The notes under the pieces were generated by a model, which did not search any database, was not told the DNA's origin, and saw only the letters and a list, made by a program, of their open reading frames with translations. A stretch of 63,313 nt of DNA from Marinitoga sp. 38H-ov. GTDB taxonomy: Bacteria; Thermotogota; Thermotogae; Petrotogales; Petrotogaceae. The stretch is from positions 1 through 63,313 of the forward strand of contig NZ_LNGH01000010.1 in the NCBI RefSeq assembly GCF_011057715.1, written 5' to 3'. The position numbers and the translations under genes were made by a program. Below, in pieces: positions 25,528 through 35,270 of the stretch (position 1 is its first letter; each line of letters opens with the position of its first letter).

Positions 25528-26460
25528 TTATTTTACAGAGCCAAATCTATTATATGGCCAAATCCTTAAAAACGGTCTTCCAATAATATTTTTTTCTGGA
25601 ACAATTCCAAAATATCTACTATCAAAACTCTCTGTTGTATTGTCACCCATAAAGAAATAAAATCCTTCAGGTAAAATAATTTTTACTCTATTATTTTCTT
25701 CAATAAAAACATTATCTAAGTCTAAATTAGCTAAATATTTTTCATAATAATTAGTGTATTCCAAACTTTTATTATAATATCTAAAAGCACCTAAATCAAA
25801 CATGGGTTTTCTTATTTCGTTATATATTCTATATATATCGCTACTATATTTTTCAGGGTATGCCATAAACTTATAATAATTTTTAGAAGCAAAAATACCA
25901 TCAATATAGTAGTATCTGTTTTCAAATCCTTCAGGTATTTTGCCATTCACATACAATTGTCCAACAGAATCTTTTACGCTTTGAGGAATCTTATCAATAT
26001 CACCATAATAATCTATAATTTTACTTAACCAATATGGTATTTCAAAATTATCTTCATATTTTATTCTTTCCCAAATTTTAGTATCTGGAATTAATTCTAA
26101 TGTATCTCCAGGTGTTCCTACTAATCTCTTTACATATTTTACATGTCCATCAAATTCTTTTGGAGCAAACATATCCATAAATTTATCAAATACACCTAAT
26201 TGTTTTTGAGCATTAGTATCTATAAATGGAGTCCAAAAAACAATTATATCTCCTAATTTTGGTTTTGTATAATCATATGTAACTTTTTCAATAAATAAAC
26301 GGTCCAACACCTGTATGGTTGGTACCATAGAAGGTGTTGGAACCATCATTGTTTCAAAAACAAAAAGCCTTATAATGGTACCAAAAATAACTGCATATAC
26401 TAGGGCGTTGATCCATTCAAATGTCTCTTTTTTAATTTTAGATTTAATATTATTAGACAA
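25528..26460 (-). CDS. lepB: Signal peptidase I
   Basis: Membrane peptidase that removes Sec signal peptides. One N-terminal transmembrane helix (about 15-33) leads into MVPTPSMVPTIQ with the catalytic Ser; the general-base Lys is in YVKRLVGTPGDTLEL and the late box is FYFFMGDNTTESFDSRYFGIV. Length 310 exceeds the compact 180-residue Gram-positive form because of a long insertion (about residues 120-240) in the catalytic domain. The start is TTG at 26460 and lacks a close strong ribosome site, so translation may depend on rplS just upstream. Confidence 0.9.
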   Translation of the reverse strand: MSNNIKSKIKKETFEWINALVYAVIFGTIIRLFVFETMMVPTPSMVPTIQVLDRLFIEKVTYDYTKPKLGDIIVFWTPFIDTNAQKQLGVFDKFMDMFAPKEFDGHVKYVKRLVGTPGDTLELIPDTKIWERIKYEDNFEIPYWLSKIIDYYGDIDKIPQSVKDSVGQLYVNGKIPEGFENRYYYIDGIFASKNYYKFMAYPEKYSSDIYRIYNEIRKPMFDLGAFRYYNKSLEYTNYYEKYLANLDLDNVFIEENNRVKIILPEGFYFFMGDNTTESFDSRYFGIVPEKNIIGRPFLRIWPYNRFGSVK

Positions 26461-26466
26461 AAAGGA

Positions 26467-26814
26467 TCAGTCCCTTCTCTCCTTGATCTTAATTTTACCG
26501 TTAACGTTTCTTAAATAATATAATTTTGCTCTTCTTACTTTACCTTTTCTTACTACTTGGATCTTTTCAATTGATGGAGAGTGTATAGGGAAAATTCTTT
26601 CTACACCAACACCATTAGCACCAATTCTTCTAACAGTAAATGTTTTTCCTAAACCTCCACCTCTGATTTTTATTACTATACCTTCATATGCTTGAACTCT
26701 TTCTCTTCCACCTTCTACAACTTTTACATATACTCTTACTGTATCACCAGGTCTGAATTCTGGAATATCTTCTCTCATATATTCTTTTTCAATGGCTCTA
26801 ATATATTGATCCAT
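26467..26814 (-). CDS. rplS: 50S ribosomal protein L19
   Basis: A 115-residue ribosomal protein with [24 protein letters not shown] near the start, then [27 protein letters not shown] and [14 protein letters not shown]: complete family pattern. It sits at the 30S-50S interface. GGAGGG precedes the ATG. It belongs to the rpsP-khpA-rimM-trmD-(SPOUT)-rplS-lepB operon. Confidence 0.97.
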   Translation of the reverse strand: MDQYIRAIEKEYMREDIPEFRPGDTVRVYVKVVEGGRERVQAYEGIVIKIRGGGLGKTFTVRRIGANGVGVERIFPIHSPSIEKIQVVRKGKVRRAKLYYLRNVNGKIKIKERRD

Positions 26815-26843
26815 GTTAAACCCTCCTTGAGAATATTTTATTA

Positions 26844-28132
<1,289 letters not shown>

Positions 28133-28161
<29 letters not shown>

Positions 28162-28702
28162 ACCATTCCAATCTTTTTACAACAATATTATCGTCTTCTT
28201 TAACAAATTTAATAATATTATCTTTTATTAATGGATATAATATTTCCTCTTTATTAAATCTATCAATTTGCTTTTCTATTATCAAAACTTCGTTTGCACC
28301 TGTTTCTAATATATCAACTATTTTTCCAACAAAATTTCCATCTTCATAATATACTTCTTTATCTAATAATTCAAAATAATAAAATTCATATTTATTTTTT
28401 AATGTTGGTAAATTCTCTTTTGATATATAAACAATAAAATCTTTGTAACGTTGGGCAGATGAAATATTCTCAACCCCAGATATGCTAATAATATAGTTTT
28501 TATCAGCTTTTCTGATAGTTTCAAATTTTGCATATAAAAATCTTTTAGTTTTTGGATTATATAATAATACATCTTTTAGATTATTAAAAATTTCCCTTTC
28601 GTTGCTATATGGGAATAATTTTAATTCCCCATTTAATCCATGAGTATTAGAAATTTTCCCAATAGCCACTCTATCTTTTAAGAGGTCATCTAACCTCTTC
28701 AT
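28133..28702 (-). CDS. rimM: Ribosome maturation factor RimM
   Basis: The 189-residue protein has an N-terminal RimM domain (RVAIGKISNTHGLNGELKLFPYS) and a C-terminal PRC-barrel (FYYFELLDKEVYYEDGNFVG). It assists 30S head maturation through S19. AGGTGATAAG precedes the ATG. It lies between khpA and trmD and overlaps trmD by 29 nt. Confidence 0.93.
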
Positions 28703-28706
28703 CTTA

Positions 28707-28937
28707 TCACCTAATTACCTTTAAAAGAAATTTAGTATTTTCATCTTTTTTAGCTGCAGTTAATAATGTATTTATTGATTTGATAGTTCTTCCGTCTTTT
28801 CCTATAATTTGTCCAACGTCTTGAGGATCTACATGAATTTCAAAAATAACTTCATCTCCATTTTCTTCCTCTAATATTTTAACCTTTTCAGGATTTTTTA
28901 CAATTCCTTTTATAATATTTTCCAATAGTTCTTTCAT
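28707..28937 (-). CDS. khpA: KH-domain RNA-binding protein KhpA
   Basis: The 76-residue protein is essentially one KH domain: MKELLENIIKGIVKNPEKV, then the GxxG loop in VGQIIGKDGRTIKSI. KhpA forms a heterodimer with KhpB (here at 45029) and binds many RNAs, affecting cell division and elongation genes in Firmicutes. I take ATG 28937 because AGGAGG lies 6 nt upstream; a longer ORF to 28970 would overlap rpsP without a ribosome site. Confidence 0.92.
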   Translation of the reverse strand: MKELLENIIKGIVKNPEKVKILEEENGDEVIFEIHVDPQDVGQIIGKDGRTIKSINTLLTAAKKDENTKFLLKVIR

Positions 28938-28953
28938 TTTATGCCTCCTGGCA

Positions 28954-29229
28954 TTAGTCTTTCTTTTCAAATTTTATTTCGTGAACTTTTTTCATAACAC
29001 CAGCTTTTGATAAAATACTTCTAGCAGTATCTGTTGGTTGAGCTCCTTTTAAAATCCATTCTACAGCTTTTTCAACATTAACATTAAATGTATCATTTTC
29101 TTTTAGTGGATCATAGAAACCTAATGATTCTATATATTTTCCACTTCTTTTTTCTCTTGAATCAACAACTACAATCCTATAAAAAGGTCTGTGTCTTCTT
29201 CCCATTCTGTTTAATCTTATTTTTACCAT
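28954..29229 (-). CDS. rpsP: 30S ribosomal protein S16
   Basis: A 91-residue S16 with [20 protein letters not shown] and [20 protein letters not shown], and [13 protein letters not shown] near the C-terminus: complete and typical. It binds 16S rRNA early in assembly. An AGGAGGTG site precedes the ATG. It lies 53 nt after ffh and opens the ribosomal part of the operon. Confidence 0.97.
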   Translation of the reverse strand: MVKIRLNRMGRRHRPFYRIVVVDSREKRSGKYIESLGFYDPLKENDTFNVNVEKAVEWILKGAQPTDTARSILSKAGVMKKVHEIKFEKKD

Positions 29230-29282
29230 GCTGATAATACACCTCCTGAGAATTTTAGTTTATTTGAAATTTTTAATTATTA

Positions 29283-30611
29283 TCAAAATCCAAACGGCAT
29301 TTTTCCAAACAAAGATTTTTTATTTTTCATTTTTTTAACTTGTTTCATCATTTTTTTCATTTGTTCGTATGACTTAATCAATTTATTAATATCTTGAAGA
29401 GTTGTTCCACTACCTTTTGCAATTCTTTGCTTTCTTGAATAATTTAATATTCTAGGTTTTTTTCTTTCCTCTTTGGTCATAGAATTAATTATAGCTTCAA
29501 TTTTTTTCAATTCTGCTTCACTTTTGTTTAAATCAATACCTTCTTTTGGAACTCCAGGTATCATTTCTAAAATTTTAGATAATGGACCTAATTTTCTTAG
29601 TTGTTTTATTTGCTCTAAAAAGTCATTAAAATCAAACTTACCTTCAAGGAATTTATTAGCAGCTTCTTCAGCTTTTTCTTTATCAATTTCGCTTTCAACT
29701 TTTTCAATTAAAGATAATACATCACCCATTCCTAAAATTCTACTTGCATATCTTTCTGGGTAAAATAATTCCAAATCATCTGTCTTTTCACCTATACCAA
29801 CAAATTTTATAGGTTTTTGTGTTATTTGTCTAATAGAAATAATTACACCACCACGGGCATCGCCGTCTAATTTTGTAACAATAAATCCGTTTAATTCTAA
29901 TCTGTTATTAAATTCTTGCGCTGAATTAACGGCATCTTGACCAATCATAGCGTCTACAACCATTAATATTTCTTCGGGTTGAGCAATATTTTTAATTTCT
30001 TCTAACTCTTGCATCATTTGTTCATCAATATGCAATCTTCCTGCGGTATCTAATATTACTATATCATGAAGCAGTTTTTCTGCATACTCCATAGCATCTT
30101 TCACTATTTTAACTGCATTTTTTCTATCTCCAGTGAAAACTGGGACTTCGATTTGCTCACCTAATTGAACAAGTTGATCAATAGCAGCAGGTCTGTAAGT
30201 ATCTGCAGCTACAAGTAGAGGAGATTTTCCTTGCTTTTTAAAATACTTAGCTAACTTTGCAGCGTGAGTAGTTTTACCACTACCTTGCAAACCAACTAAC
30301 ATTATATAACCAGGTCTTTTTGAAATATTTAATTTAGGTTTTTCATTTCCTCCCATTAATTCAATTAATTCATTCTTAACAATTCTAATAAATTCTTGGT
30401 CAGGAGTTAAGCTTTCTAAAACCTCTTTTCCCAAAGCTTTTTCTTTTACTTTTTCTACAAATTCCTTTACCACTTTATAGTTTACATCAGCTTCTAATAA
30501 TGACATCTTTACAGCTTTAACAGCGTCTTTTATATTTTTTTCAGATAATTTTCCTTGACCTTTTAATGTCTTAAAAGCATTAGATAATTTTTTTTGCAAA
30601 TTCTCAAACAT
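29283..30611 (-). CDS. ffh: Signal recognition particle GTPase Ffh
   Basis: The 442-residue SRP54 homologue has an N domain (MFENLQKKLSNAFKTLKG), a G domain with the P-loop VGLQGSGKTTHAAKLA, DTYRPAAIDQL, DTAGRLHID and TKLDGDARGG, and a Met-rich M domain (KSYEQMKKMMKQVKKMKNK) that binds 4.5S RNA and signal sequences. It delivers membrane proteins to FtsY and Sec. I use the ATG at 30611 behind GGGGGTG; the previous codon TTG is less likely. No SRP RNA gene was recognised nearby. Confidence 0.96.
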   Translation of the reverse strand: MFENLQKKLSNAFKTLKGQGKLSEKNIKDAVKAVKMSLLEADVNYKVVKEFVEKVKEKALGKEVLESLTPDQEFIRIVKNELIELMGGNEKPKLNISKRPGYIMLVGLQGSGKTTHAAKLAKYFKKQGKSPLLVAADTYRPAAIDQLVQLGEQIEVPVFTGDRKNAVKIVKDAMEYAEKLLHDIVILDTAGRLHIDEQMMQELEEIKNIAQPEEILMVVDAMIGQDAVNSAQEFNNRLELNGFIVTKLDGDARGGVIISIRQITQKPIKFVGIGEKTDDLELFYPERYASRILGMGDVLSLIEKVESEIDKEKAEEAANKFLEGKFDFNDFLEQIKQLRKLGPLSKILEMIPGVPKEGIDLNKSEAELKKIEAIINSMTKEERKKPRILNYSRKQRIAKGSGTTLQDINKLIKSYEQMKKMMKQVKKMKNKKSLFGKMPFGF

Positions 30612-30927
30612 CAATACACCCCCGGTGAGGATTATATAAAAAACAATCCAACAGATTATAGATACAAAATTTTGCTATAATCTGTACTTATATACATATT
30701 TGATAATATTTTAATGAATTAACATAAAAATACATTTCTAGTATACTATAAAATTTATTATTTTTCATGAAATCTATTGAACAAAATGTGAGAAGGTGGA
30801 AAATTTGAAGTTACAATTTAATTACGATAATAGAAAGAAAAATTTAATTCATTCTCAATGAATAATTTACATAAATAACACATAAGAAAAATCATAAAGA
30901 AGAGTATAATTAAATGGGGGTGATATT
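30612..30927. other. Intergenic region between ffh and the TGA-interrupted gene
   Basis: 316 bp of very AT-rich DNA between divergent genes. It holds the inverted repeat at 30652-30684, a small 7-bp hairpin (30847-30863), and a TATAAT (30905-30910) suited as -10 for the rightward gene but with no clear -35. No credible small ORF or RNA gene is visible. Confidence 0.5.
30652..30684. repeat. Inverted repeat upstream of ffh
   Basis: Perfect 10-bp arms (30652-30661 CAGATTATAG, 30675-30684 CTATAATCTG) separated by 13 nt that include the palindrome CAAAATTTTG. It lies 41 bp before the ffh start; TATAAT occurs in each orientation within the arms. A repressor site overlapping an ffh promoter, or a 5'-leader hairpin, are options. 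Confidence 0.4.
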
Positions 30928-31359
30928 ATGTCATTTGGATTATTATTTTCTGTATTTGCAGTATCTATTTTTGTTTCTTATATAGTTTCTAAGGTTTTTG
31001 ATAAGCCTATAGAAAAAATATTAGATAGAATTATAGATGATTCTATAAGTTATGCTTGAAAAAAATATATGATTTTTGCGATTTATATTATGGGTATATC
31101 TTCAGGAGTAAGAATTTGGGAATTAGAAAAATACTTTGGTTATCAATATATGGGTGAAAATGGAATATTGTTAAATAATGCCATCTCCCTTACAACAGAG
31201 AGATGGATATTAGAAATATTTAGGACTATTATAGAAGCTTTACAAGGAGTTGCAATTATTTTATTAATATTTTTTATTTTTGCATTAATAGCATTTGTGT
31301 TGATGCGAGCTTTTGAAACCAAGAATGAAAAATTCAAATTAGAAAAAAAAGACATATAA
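30928..31359 (+). pseudogene. Small membrane protein gene interrupted by in-frame TGA
   Basis: A GGGGGTGA-preceded ATG at 30928 opens a frame that stops at TGA (31057-31059) after 43 codons, yet the same frame continues without interruption to 31359. The joined protein would have 144 codons: helix 1 (FGLLFSVFAVSIFVSYIV), a hinge DKPIEKILDRIIDDSISYA, the TGA, then helix 2 (MIFAIYIMGISSGVRIWELE) and helix 3 (GVAIILLIFFIFALIAFVLM). TGG to TGA (Trp) is the simplest explanation, by mutation or sequencing error; readthrough is possible. The family is unknown to me. The 3' end overlaps the convergent gene by 21 nt. Confidence 0.7.
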
Positions 31360-32487
31360 TATATGAGTTATAAACCCTGCTAATAATCCAGCAATAGTAT
31401 GAGATATAATAGCTTTACTTGCTAATTTTCGAGCTTTTAATGAATCCATCATAGCAATATGGGTAGACAAATAACCGCTCCAAGTCATACCTATTGCAGT
31501 TAATACTGCAATATCATTTGAAGTTATTGAATTTGATTCTATAAATTTTGGTATTAAAGCTAATGCAGCACCAGTTGAACCTAGTGAGGTTAATGGAAAT
31601 GCAATTAATTTTGGAGATTTAAAACCAAAGAGAAAATTTAATATAAAATTTAATTTATCGCCTATCCATTGTAGTATAGGTACTCCTTCATAAGGGAGTC
31701 CTTGATACCCTATTGATGGATCCTTAGGGCCATTAGTAAACATCATAACAATAGTGCTTATAATTAACACACCAGGAATTATTGAAAGTCCCAAATCAAC
31801 ACCGTTTTTTCCGCCCTCTAGTAATCCATCAATTAATCTAGAAATTGAGCTCCCTTTTGTTGCATTCCAAGATTTAACATCTTCGGGACGTTCAATAGAT
31901 ACAGCATTTTTATAATATTTTTTTGTATAAATGGAGAATATTCTTACGCTTATTATACTACCAATAATAGCACCTAAGTTACCTAGTAATACAGGAAATA
32001 ATAAATTTTCTCCTATAGAAGAAGATTGTGCTATCATAAATGTAGATACAATTAATCCCATTCCAAATGAAGTTCCTAAGTTGCATAATAAAGGTATTTG
32101 CCATTTTTCAAAAAATTTTGTAAATTGTTTGTCTTGGGCTAATGATAAAATAGCTGGGTTATCAGATAAGTAAGTAGTTAATACACCTATAGCAGCTGCT
32201 CCAGGTAGGTTATATAAAGGTTTCATAAGTTTTGATAAAATTTTGTTTAGCAAATAGACAACTCCAAATTCTGATAATACATTACCAAACGCGCTTGTTA
32301 AAACCGCTACAGCCATTATAAAAAATACGGTATTAAGTAGTAAATCATGAGCTGTTGACATTAATGTTTTAAAAAAATTACTAAAACCCATATAATTCAT
32401 AACGGGTAAGAATATCAAAGAGGAAATAATAATAAATAATATAGGTTCTTTAATATTGTTTTTTTGTACAATTTCTTTTTCTTCCAT
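31339..32487 (-). CDS. Nucleoside-recognition (Gate) domain membrane protein
   Basis: The 382-residue polytopic protein (about eight to ten helices) has two similar Gate-type halves: FIMAVAVLTSAFGNVLSEFGVVYLL in the first and SLGSTGAALALIPKFI plus GMTWSGYLSTHIAMMDSL in the second, with a conserved LSDNPAIL loop. Proteins of this YjiH/SpmA-like group are thought to be transporters of unknown cargo. The start at 32487 (MEEKEIVQ) follows GGAGG; a longer ORF to 32523 lacks a ribosome site. It is transcribed alone. Confidence 0.7.
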   Translation of the reverse strand: MEEKEIVQKNNIKEPILFIIISSLIFLPVMNYMGFSNFFKTLMSTAHDLLLNTVFFIMAVAVLTSAFGNVLSEFGVVYLLNKILSKLMKPLYNLPGAAAIGVLTTYLSDNPAILSLAQDKQFTKFFEKWQIPLLCNLGTSFGMGLIVSTFMIAQSSSIGENLLFPVLLGNLGAIIGSIISVRIFSIYTKKYYKNAVSIERPEDVKSWNATKGSSISRLIDGLLEGGKNGVDLGLSIIPGVLIISTIVMMFTNGPKDPSIGYQGLPYEGVPILQWIGDKLNFILNFLFGFKSPKLIAFPLTSLGSTGAALALIPKFIESNSITSNDIAVLTAIGMTWSGYLSTHIAMMDSLKARKLASKAIISHTIAGLLAGFITHILYVFFF

Positions 32488-32677
32488 ATATATCCTCCAT
32501 ATCCATCTTGAATTATTAAACAAGATATATTATAATATACATGAAAAAATTTTCAAAGTTTAAAAATTTCTTTTATCAGTTATTGTATATAATTAAATCT
32601 ATTTTAAGGGATATATCTTTTTAAATTTAAATTAAACTTCAAATATAAATAATGTGTATTTGATAGAATAAATTTAT

Positions 32678-32767
32678 GGAGGCGTGTCCGAATTGGCTAA
32701 GGAGCCGGTCTCGAAAACCGGTAAGGATAAAATCCTTATGTGGGTTCGAATCCCACCGCCTCCGCCA
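32678..32767 (+). tRNA. tRNA-Ser (anticodon CGA)
   Basis: A 90-nt class II tRNA: acceptor GGAGGCG/CGCCTCC, anticodon stem CCGGT/ACCGG with loop CTCGAAA (CGA), long variable arm, GTTCGAA T-loop and encoded CCA. It reads UCG. A possible extended -10 (TGATAGAAT, 32661-32669) lies just upstream. The GH13 gene follows 30 nt later, so the tRNA may be processed from a shared transcript. Confidence 0.97.
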
Positions 32768-32797
32768 TTTTATATTGTATCCTTGGGAGGGAATATG

Positions 32798-34828
32798 ATG
32801 AAAAATTTAAAGAATGTATATGATTTTTTAAAAGTAAATATTGATAAAGGAAAAACAAATTATGCAATACCAAAAAGATGGATGCCAAATGATTATGAAG
32901 GGAATGTTGTCTTAAAAGGGAGAACATTTGTAGTTAACCCTTATGAATATTTTTCAAATATTATTGATAATATTATAAAAAAATCTAAAGAAGAAAATGA
33001 TTACTCTAAACCATTATCATTTACGACAAATGAAAAAACGACAGATTGGTTAAAAAAATCTATAATATATAGTGCTCATGTAAGAATGACAGCAGCGTAC
33101 AAACATGATGCAAATGCAGTTTATTTTAAACCTGATGATGATTTAGGATATAGAGAGAGTGGAACGTTTTTAAAAATGATAGCTTTATTACCCTATTTAA
33201 AACAATTTAATGTTGACGCTATCTATTTATTACCTATTACTAAGTCAAGTAATAAGTTTAAAAAAGGTGAAGTTGGCTCTCCTTATGCTGTAAAAAGTTT
33301 TCATCATGTAGAAGACGATTATCATGATCCGTTATTAGAAGGATTTAATGCTGATCAAGAATTTTCAGCATTTGTTGAAGCGGCGCATATGTTAGGAATA
33401 AGAGTTATTCTTGATTTTATTCCAAGAACGGCCGCTAGAGACAATAATTTAATCTTAGAACATCCTGATTGGTTCTACTGGATAGATATAAATGAGTTAT
33501 CATCATATAAACCACCAATGATAGAATCTTTAGATTTTGAACAACCATCATCTGAAAATTTACCTATATTGTATAATCATCCTGAAGTAAAAAAACATTT
33601 GAAAAAATTTAGATGGGCACCAAATATTACAAATCCTCAAAAATGGGATAATTTTGTAAAGAGAAATAAAAATAATCCAGATTTCTTAGAAGAAATAGTA
33701 AAAGAATTTAAAATAATTACAGTTCCTGGTTTTTCTGATTGGATAAACGATCCTCAACCTACTTGGGATGATGTTACATTTTTAAGATTATTTATGAGTC
33801 ATCCTTTAGAATCTGAAAAATATTTAGAAAATCCTAATGAACAACCTCCATATGTTTTATTTGATGTGGTAAAATCAAGTAATTTTCCTGGAAAAGAAAA
33901 AAATGAAGAATTATGGAATATGTTATCTGACTTAATGCCATATTTCCAAAAAAATTATGGAATTGATGGAGCAAGACTTGATATGGGACATGCTTTGCCA
34001 AAAGAATTAGAACATAGAATTATATCAAGTGCAAAAAATTACGATCCTTCCTTTGGAATAATTGCTGAAGAATTATCCATGGATAATCATATTAAGGCTA
34101 AATTGAGTGGATATGATGCTATACTTGGTAATACATGGTGGAGCGAACCTAGACATAAAGAAGGTTGGTTTATTAAAACAATAAGAGATATAATGCCAAA
34201 GTTAGAAGTACCATCATTTGCTACAGCTGAAACACCGGATTCTCCTAGGGCAGTTACTAGAGATGGTGAAGAAAATTTTGCTAAATTATCTGCGGTAGTA
34301 AATACATTTATGCCAAATGGAATAACTGTAATTAATTCAGGAAGCGAAATTTTTGAAAAACAACCGATGAATTTAGGGCTTGATTTTGAAAAACCGGAAG
34401 AAGAAAGATATAAATATTTAAAGCCTACAGATCAATTTTATGGTAAATTAGCTTTTTTTGATTATTATGCGTTACATTGGGATGTTGATAAACATATGGT
34501 TAATCTTTTAAAGGTTTTAGGAGAAATAAAAAAAGACCATGTTGATTTAATAACAAAAATAAGTAATTATAGATTTACCGAACATATGGAGAATGTTATT
34601 TCTATTTTCTATTGGAATGGAAATAAAGGTTTATTAATACCAATTAATTTGAATTTTGATAAAACTGTTAATTTCGGATTTGATTTAGGATATCATACAT
34701 GGAGAGGTAATCATAAGATTAGTTTATTATTAGAAAATTATAGAAGATGTGATTTCAAATGGGATGAAGGAGCATGGTTAAATATTAATTTAAACCCTGG
34801 AGAAACAAAAATTTATCTTGTTGAATAA
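32798..34828 (+). CDS. GH13 (alpha-amylase family) protein with atypical active-site motifs
   Basis: About 676 residues, no signal peptide, so cytoplasmic. The (beta/alpha)8 barrel is recognisable: YLKQFNVDAIYLLPIT, then GIDGARLDMGHALP with the nucleophile Asp (region II) and FGIIAEELSMDN with the acid/base Glu (region III). Region I reads ILDFIPRTAARDN instead of the usual DxxxNH, and region IV reads TAETPDSPRAV instead of NHD, a form closer to the NTPD of GlgE-type maltosyltransferases. The substrate is unknown. I start at the second of two adjacent ATGs (7 nt after GGGAGG); a longer frame through the tRNA is not real. Confidence 0.75.
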   Translation: MKNLKNVYDFLKVNIDKGKTNYAIPKRWMPNDYEGNVVLKGRTFVVNPYEYFSNIIDNIIKKSKEENDYSKPLSFTTNEKTTDWLKKSIIYSAHVRMTAAYKHDANAVYFKPDDDLGYRESGTFLKMIALLPYLKQFNVDAIYLLPITKSSNKFKKGEVGSPYAVKSFHHVEDDYHDPLLEGFNADQEFSAFVEAAHMLGIRVILDFIPRTAARDNNLILEHPDWFYWIDINELSSYKPPMIESLDFEQPSSENLPILYNHPEVKKHLKKFRWAPNITNPQKWDNFVKRNKNNPDFLEEIVKEFKIITVPGFSDWINDPQPTWDDVTFLRLFMSHPLESEKYLENPNEQPPYVLFDVVKSSNFPGKEKNEELWNMLSDLMPYFQKNYGIDGARLDMGHALPKELEHRIISSAKNYDPSFGIIAEELSMDNHIKAKLSGYDAILGNTWWSEPRHKEGWFIKTIRDIMPKLEVPSFATAETPDSPRAVTRDGEENFAKLSAVVNTFMPNGITVINSGSEIFEKQPMNLGLDFEKPEEERYKYLKPTDQFYGKLAFFDYYALHWDVDKHMVNLLKVLGEIKKDHVDLITKISNYRFTEHMENVISIFYWNGNKGLLIPINLNFDKTVNFGFDLGYHTWRGNHKISLLLENYRRCDFKWDEGAWLNINLNPGETKIYLVE

Positions 34829-34830
34829 AA

Positions 34831-34863
34831 AAATACCTGGCTAAAAAAGTCAGGTATTTTTTA
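34831..34863 (+). terminator. Intrinsic terminator of the GH13 gene
   Basis: Stem AAATACCTG/CAGGTATTT (34831-34839 with 34851-34859) followed by a T-run, directly after the stop codon. Confidence 0.85.
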
Positions 34864-34923
34864 TAATTAAAAAATAAAGATTAATCTATTCAAATATAGA
34901 TAATGCATAAATTAATATTAAAC

Positions 34924-34950
34924 AAAAAACTCCCTAAAATTAGGGAGTTT
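34924..34950 (-). terminator. Terminator of the tRNA-Glu-Val-Phe operon
   Basis: Hairpin ACTCCCTA/TAGGGAGT (34929-34936 with 34941-34948) followed on the minus strand by TTTTTT; 4 nt after the CCA of tRNA-Phe. Confidence 0.85.
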
Positions 34951-34953
34951 TTG

Positions 34954-35029
34954 TGGTGGCCAGGGACAGAATCGAACTGTCGACACCTGGATTTTCAGTC
35001 CAGTGCTCTACCAACTGAGCTACCTGGCC
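34954..35029 (-). tRNA. tRNA-Phe (anticodon GAA)
   Basis: A 76-nt tRNA: acceptor GGCCAGG/CCTGGCC, anticodon stem CTGGA/TCCAG with loop CTGAAAA (GAA), T-loop GTTCGAT, encoded CCA. Last of a three-tRNA operon. Confidence 0.98.
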
Positions 35030-35039
35030 TCTAATAAAA

Positions 35040-35115
35040 TGGTGGGTGCTGCAGGGATCGAACCTACGACCTTCTGCTTGTAAGGCAGACGCTCTCCCAG
35101 CTGAGCTAAGCACCC
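35040..35115 (-). tRNA. tRNA-Val (anticodon TAC)
   Basis: A 76-nt tRNA: acceptor GGGTGCT/AGCACCC, D-arm GCTCAGCTGGGAGAGC, anticodon loop CTTACAA (TAC), encoded CCA. Middle gene of the operon, 10 nt from tRNA-Phe. Confidence 0.98.
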
Positions 35116-35122
35116 ACTTCTC

Positions 35123-35198
35123 TGGCGCCCCCAACGGGATTTGAACCCGTGCCTTTGGCGTGAAAGGCCAATGTCCTAGGCCGCTAGACGATGGGGGC
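35123..35198 (-). tRNA. tRNA-Glu (anticodon TTC)
   Basis: A 76-nt tRNA: acceptor GCCCCCA/TGGGGGC, anticodon stem TTGGC/GCCAA with loop CTTTCAC (TTC), T-loop GTTCAAA, encoded CCA. First gene of the operon, 7 nt before tRNA-Val. Confidence 0.98.
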
Positions 35199-35220
35199 AT
35201 CTCTTTCACAACCGTAGTAT

Positions 35221-35249
35221 ATAATACCAGAAAACAAATAAAAAGTCAA
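35221..35249 (-). promoter_or_regulatory. Strong promoter of the tRNA-Glu-Val-Phe operon
   Basis: On the minus strand TTGACT (35249-35244), 17 nt, TATTAT (35226-35221): 5/6 in each box with ideal spacing, 22 nt before tRNA-Glu. Confidence 0.85.
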
Positions 35250-35270
35250 GAAAACAATAGGTAAATTTTT

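Noticed and set aside
25448-25660. 70-codon rightward frame
   Set aside because: It begins inside tRNA-Ser(TGA), crosses the terminator and overlaps lepB on the other strand.
29231-30927. SRP (4.5S) RNA gene near ffh
   Set aside because: I searched both sides of ffh for the GGAAG-containing hairpin core and saw none.
31057-31059. Selenocysteine codon
   Set aside because: The TGA sits between two hydrophobic segments of a membrane protein, with no redox motif nearby and no obvious hairpin right after it. A lost Trp codon is simpler.
32684-32797. N-terminal extension of the GH13 gene with Pro-rich sequence
   Set aside because: It is translated from tRNA-Ser(CGA). The ribosome binding site at 32785-32790 supports the later start.
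34940-35209. 89-codon leftward frame
   Set aside because: It runs through three clear tRNA genes (Phe, Val, Glu) and has no other support.
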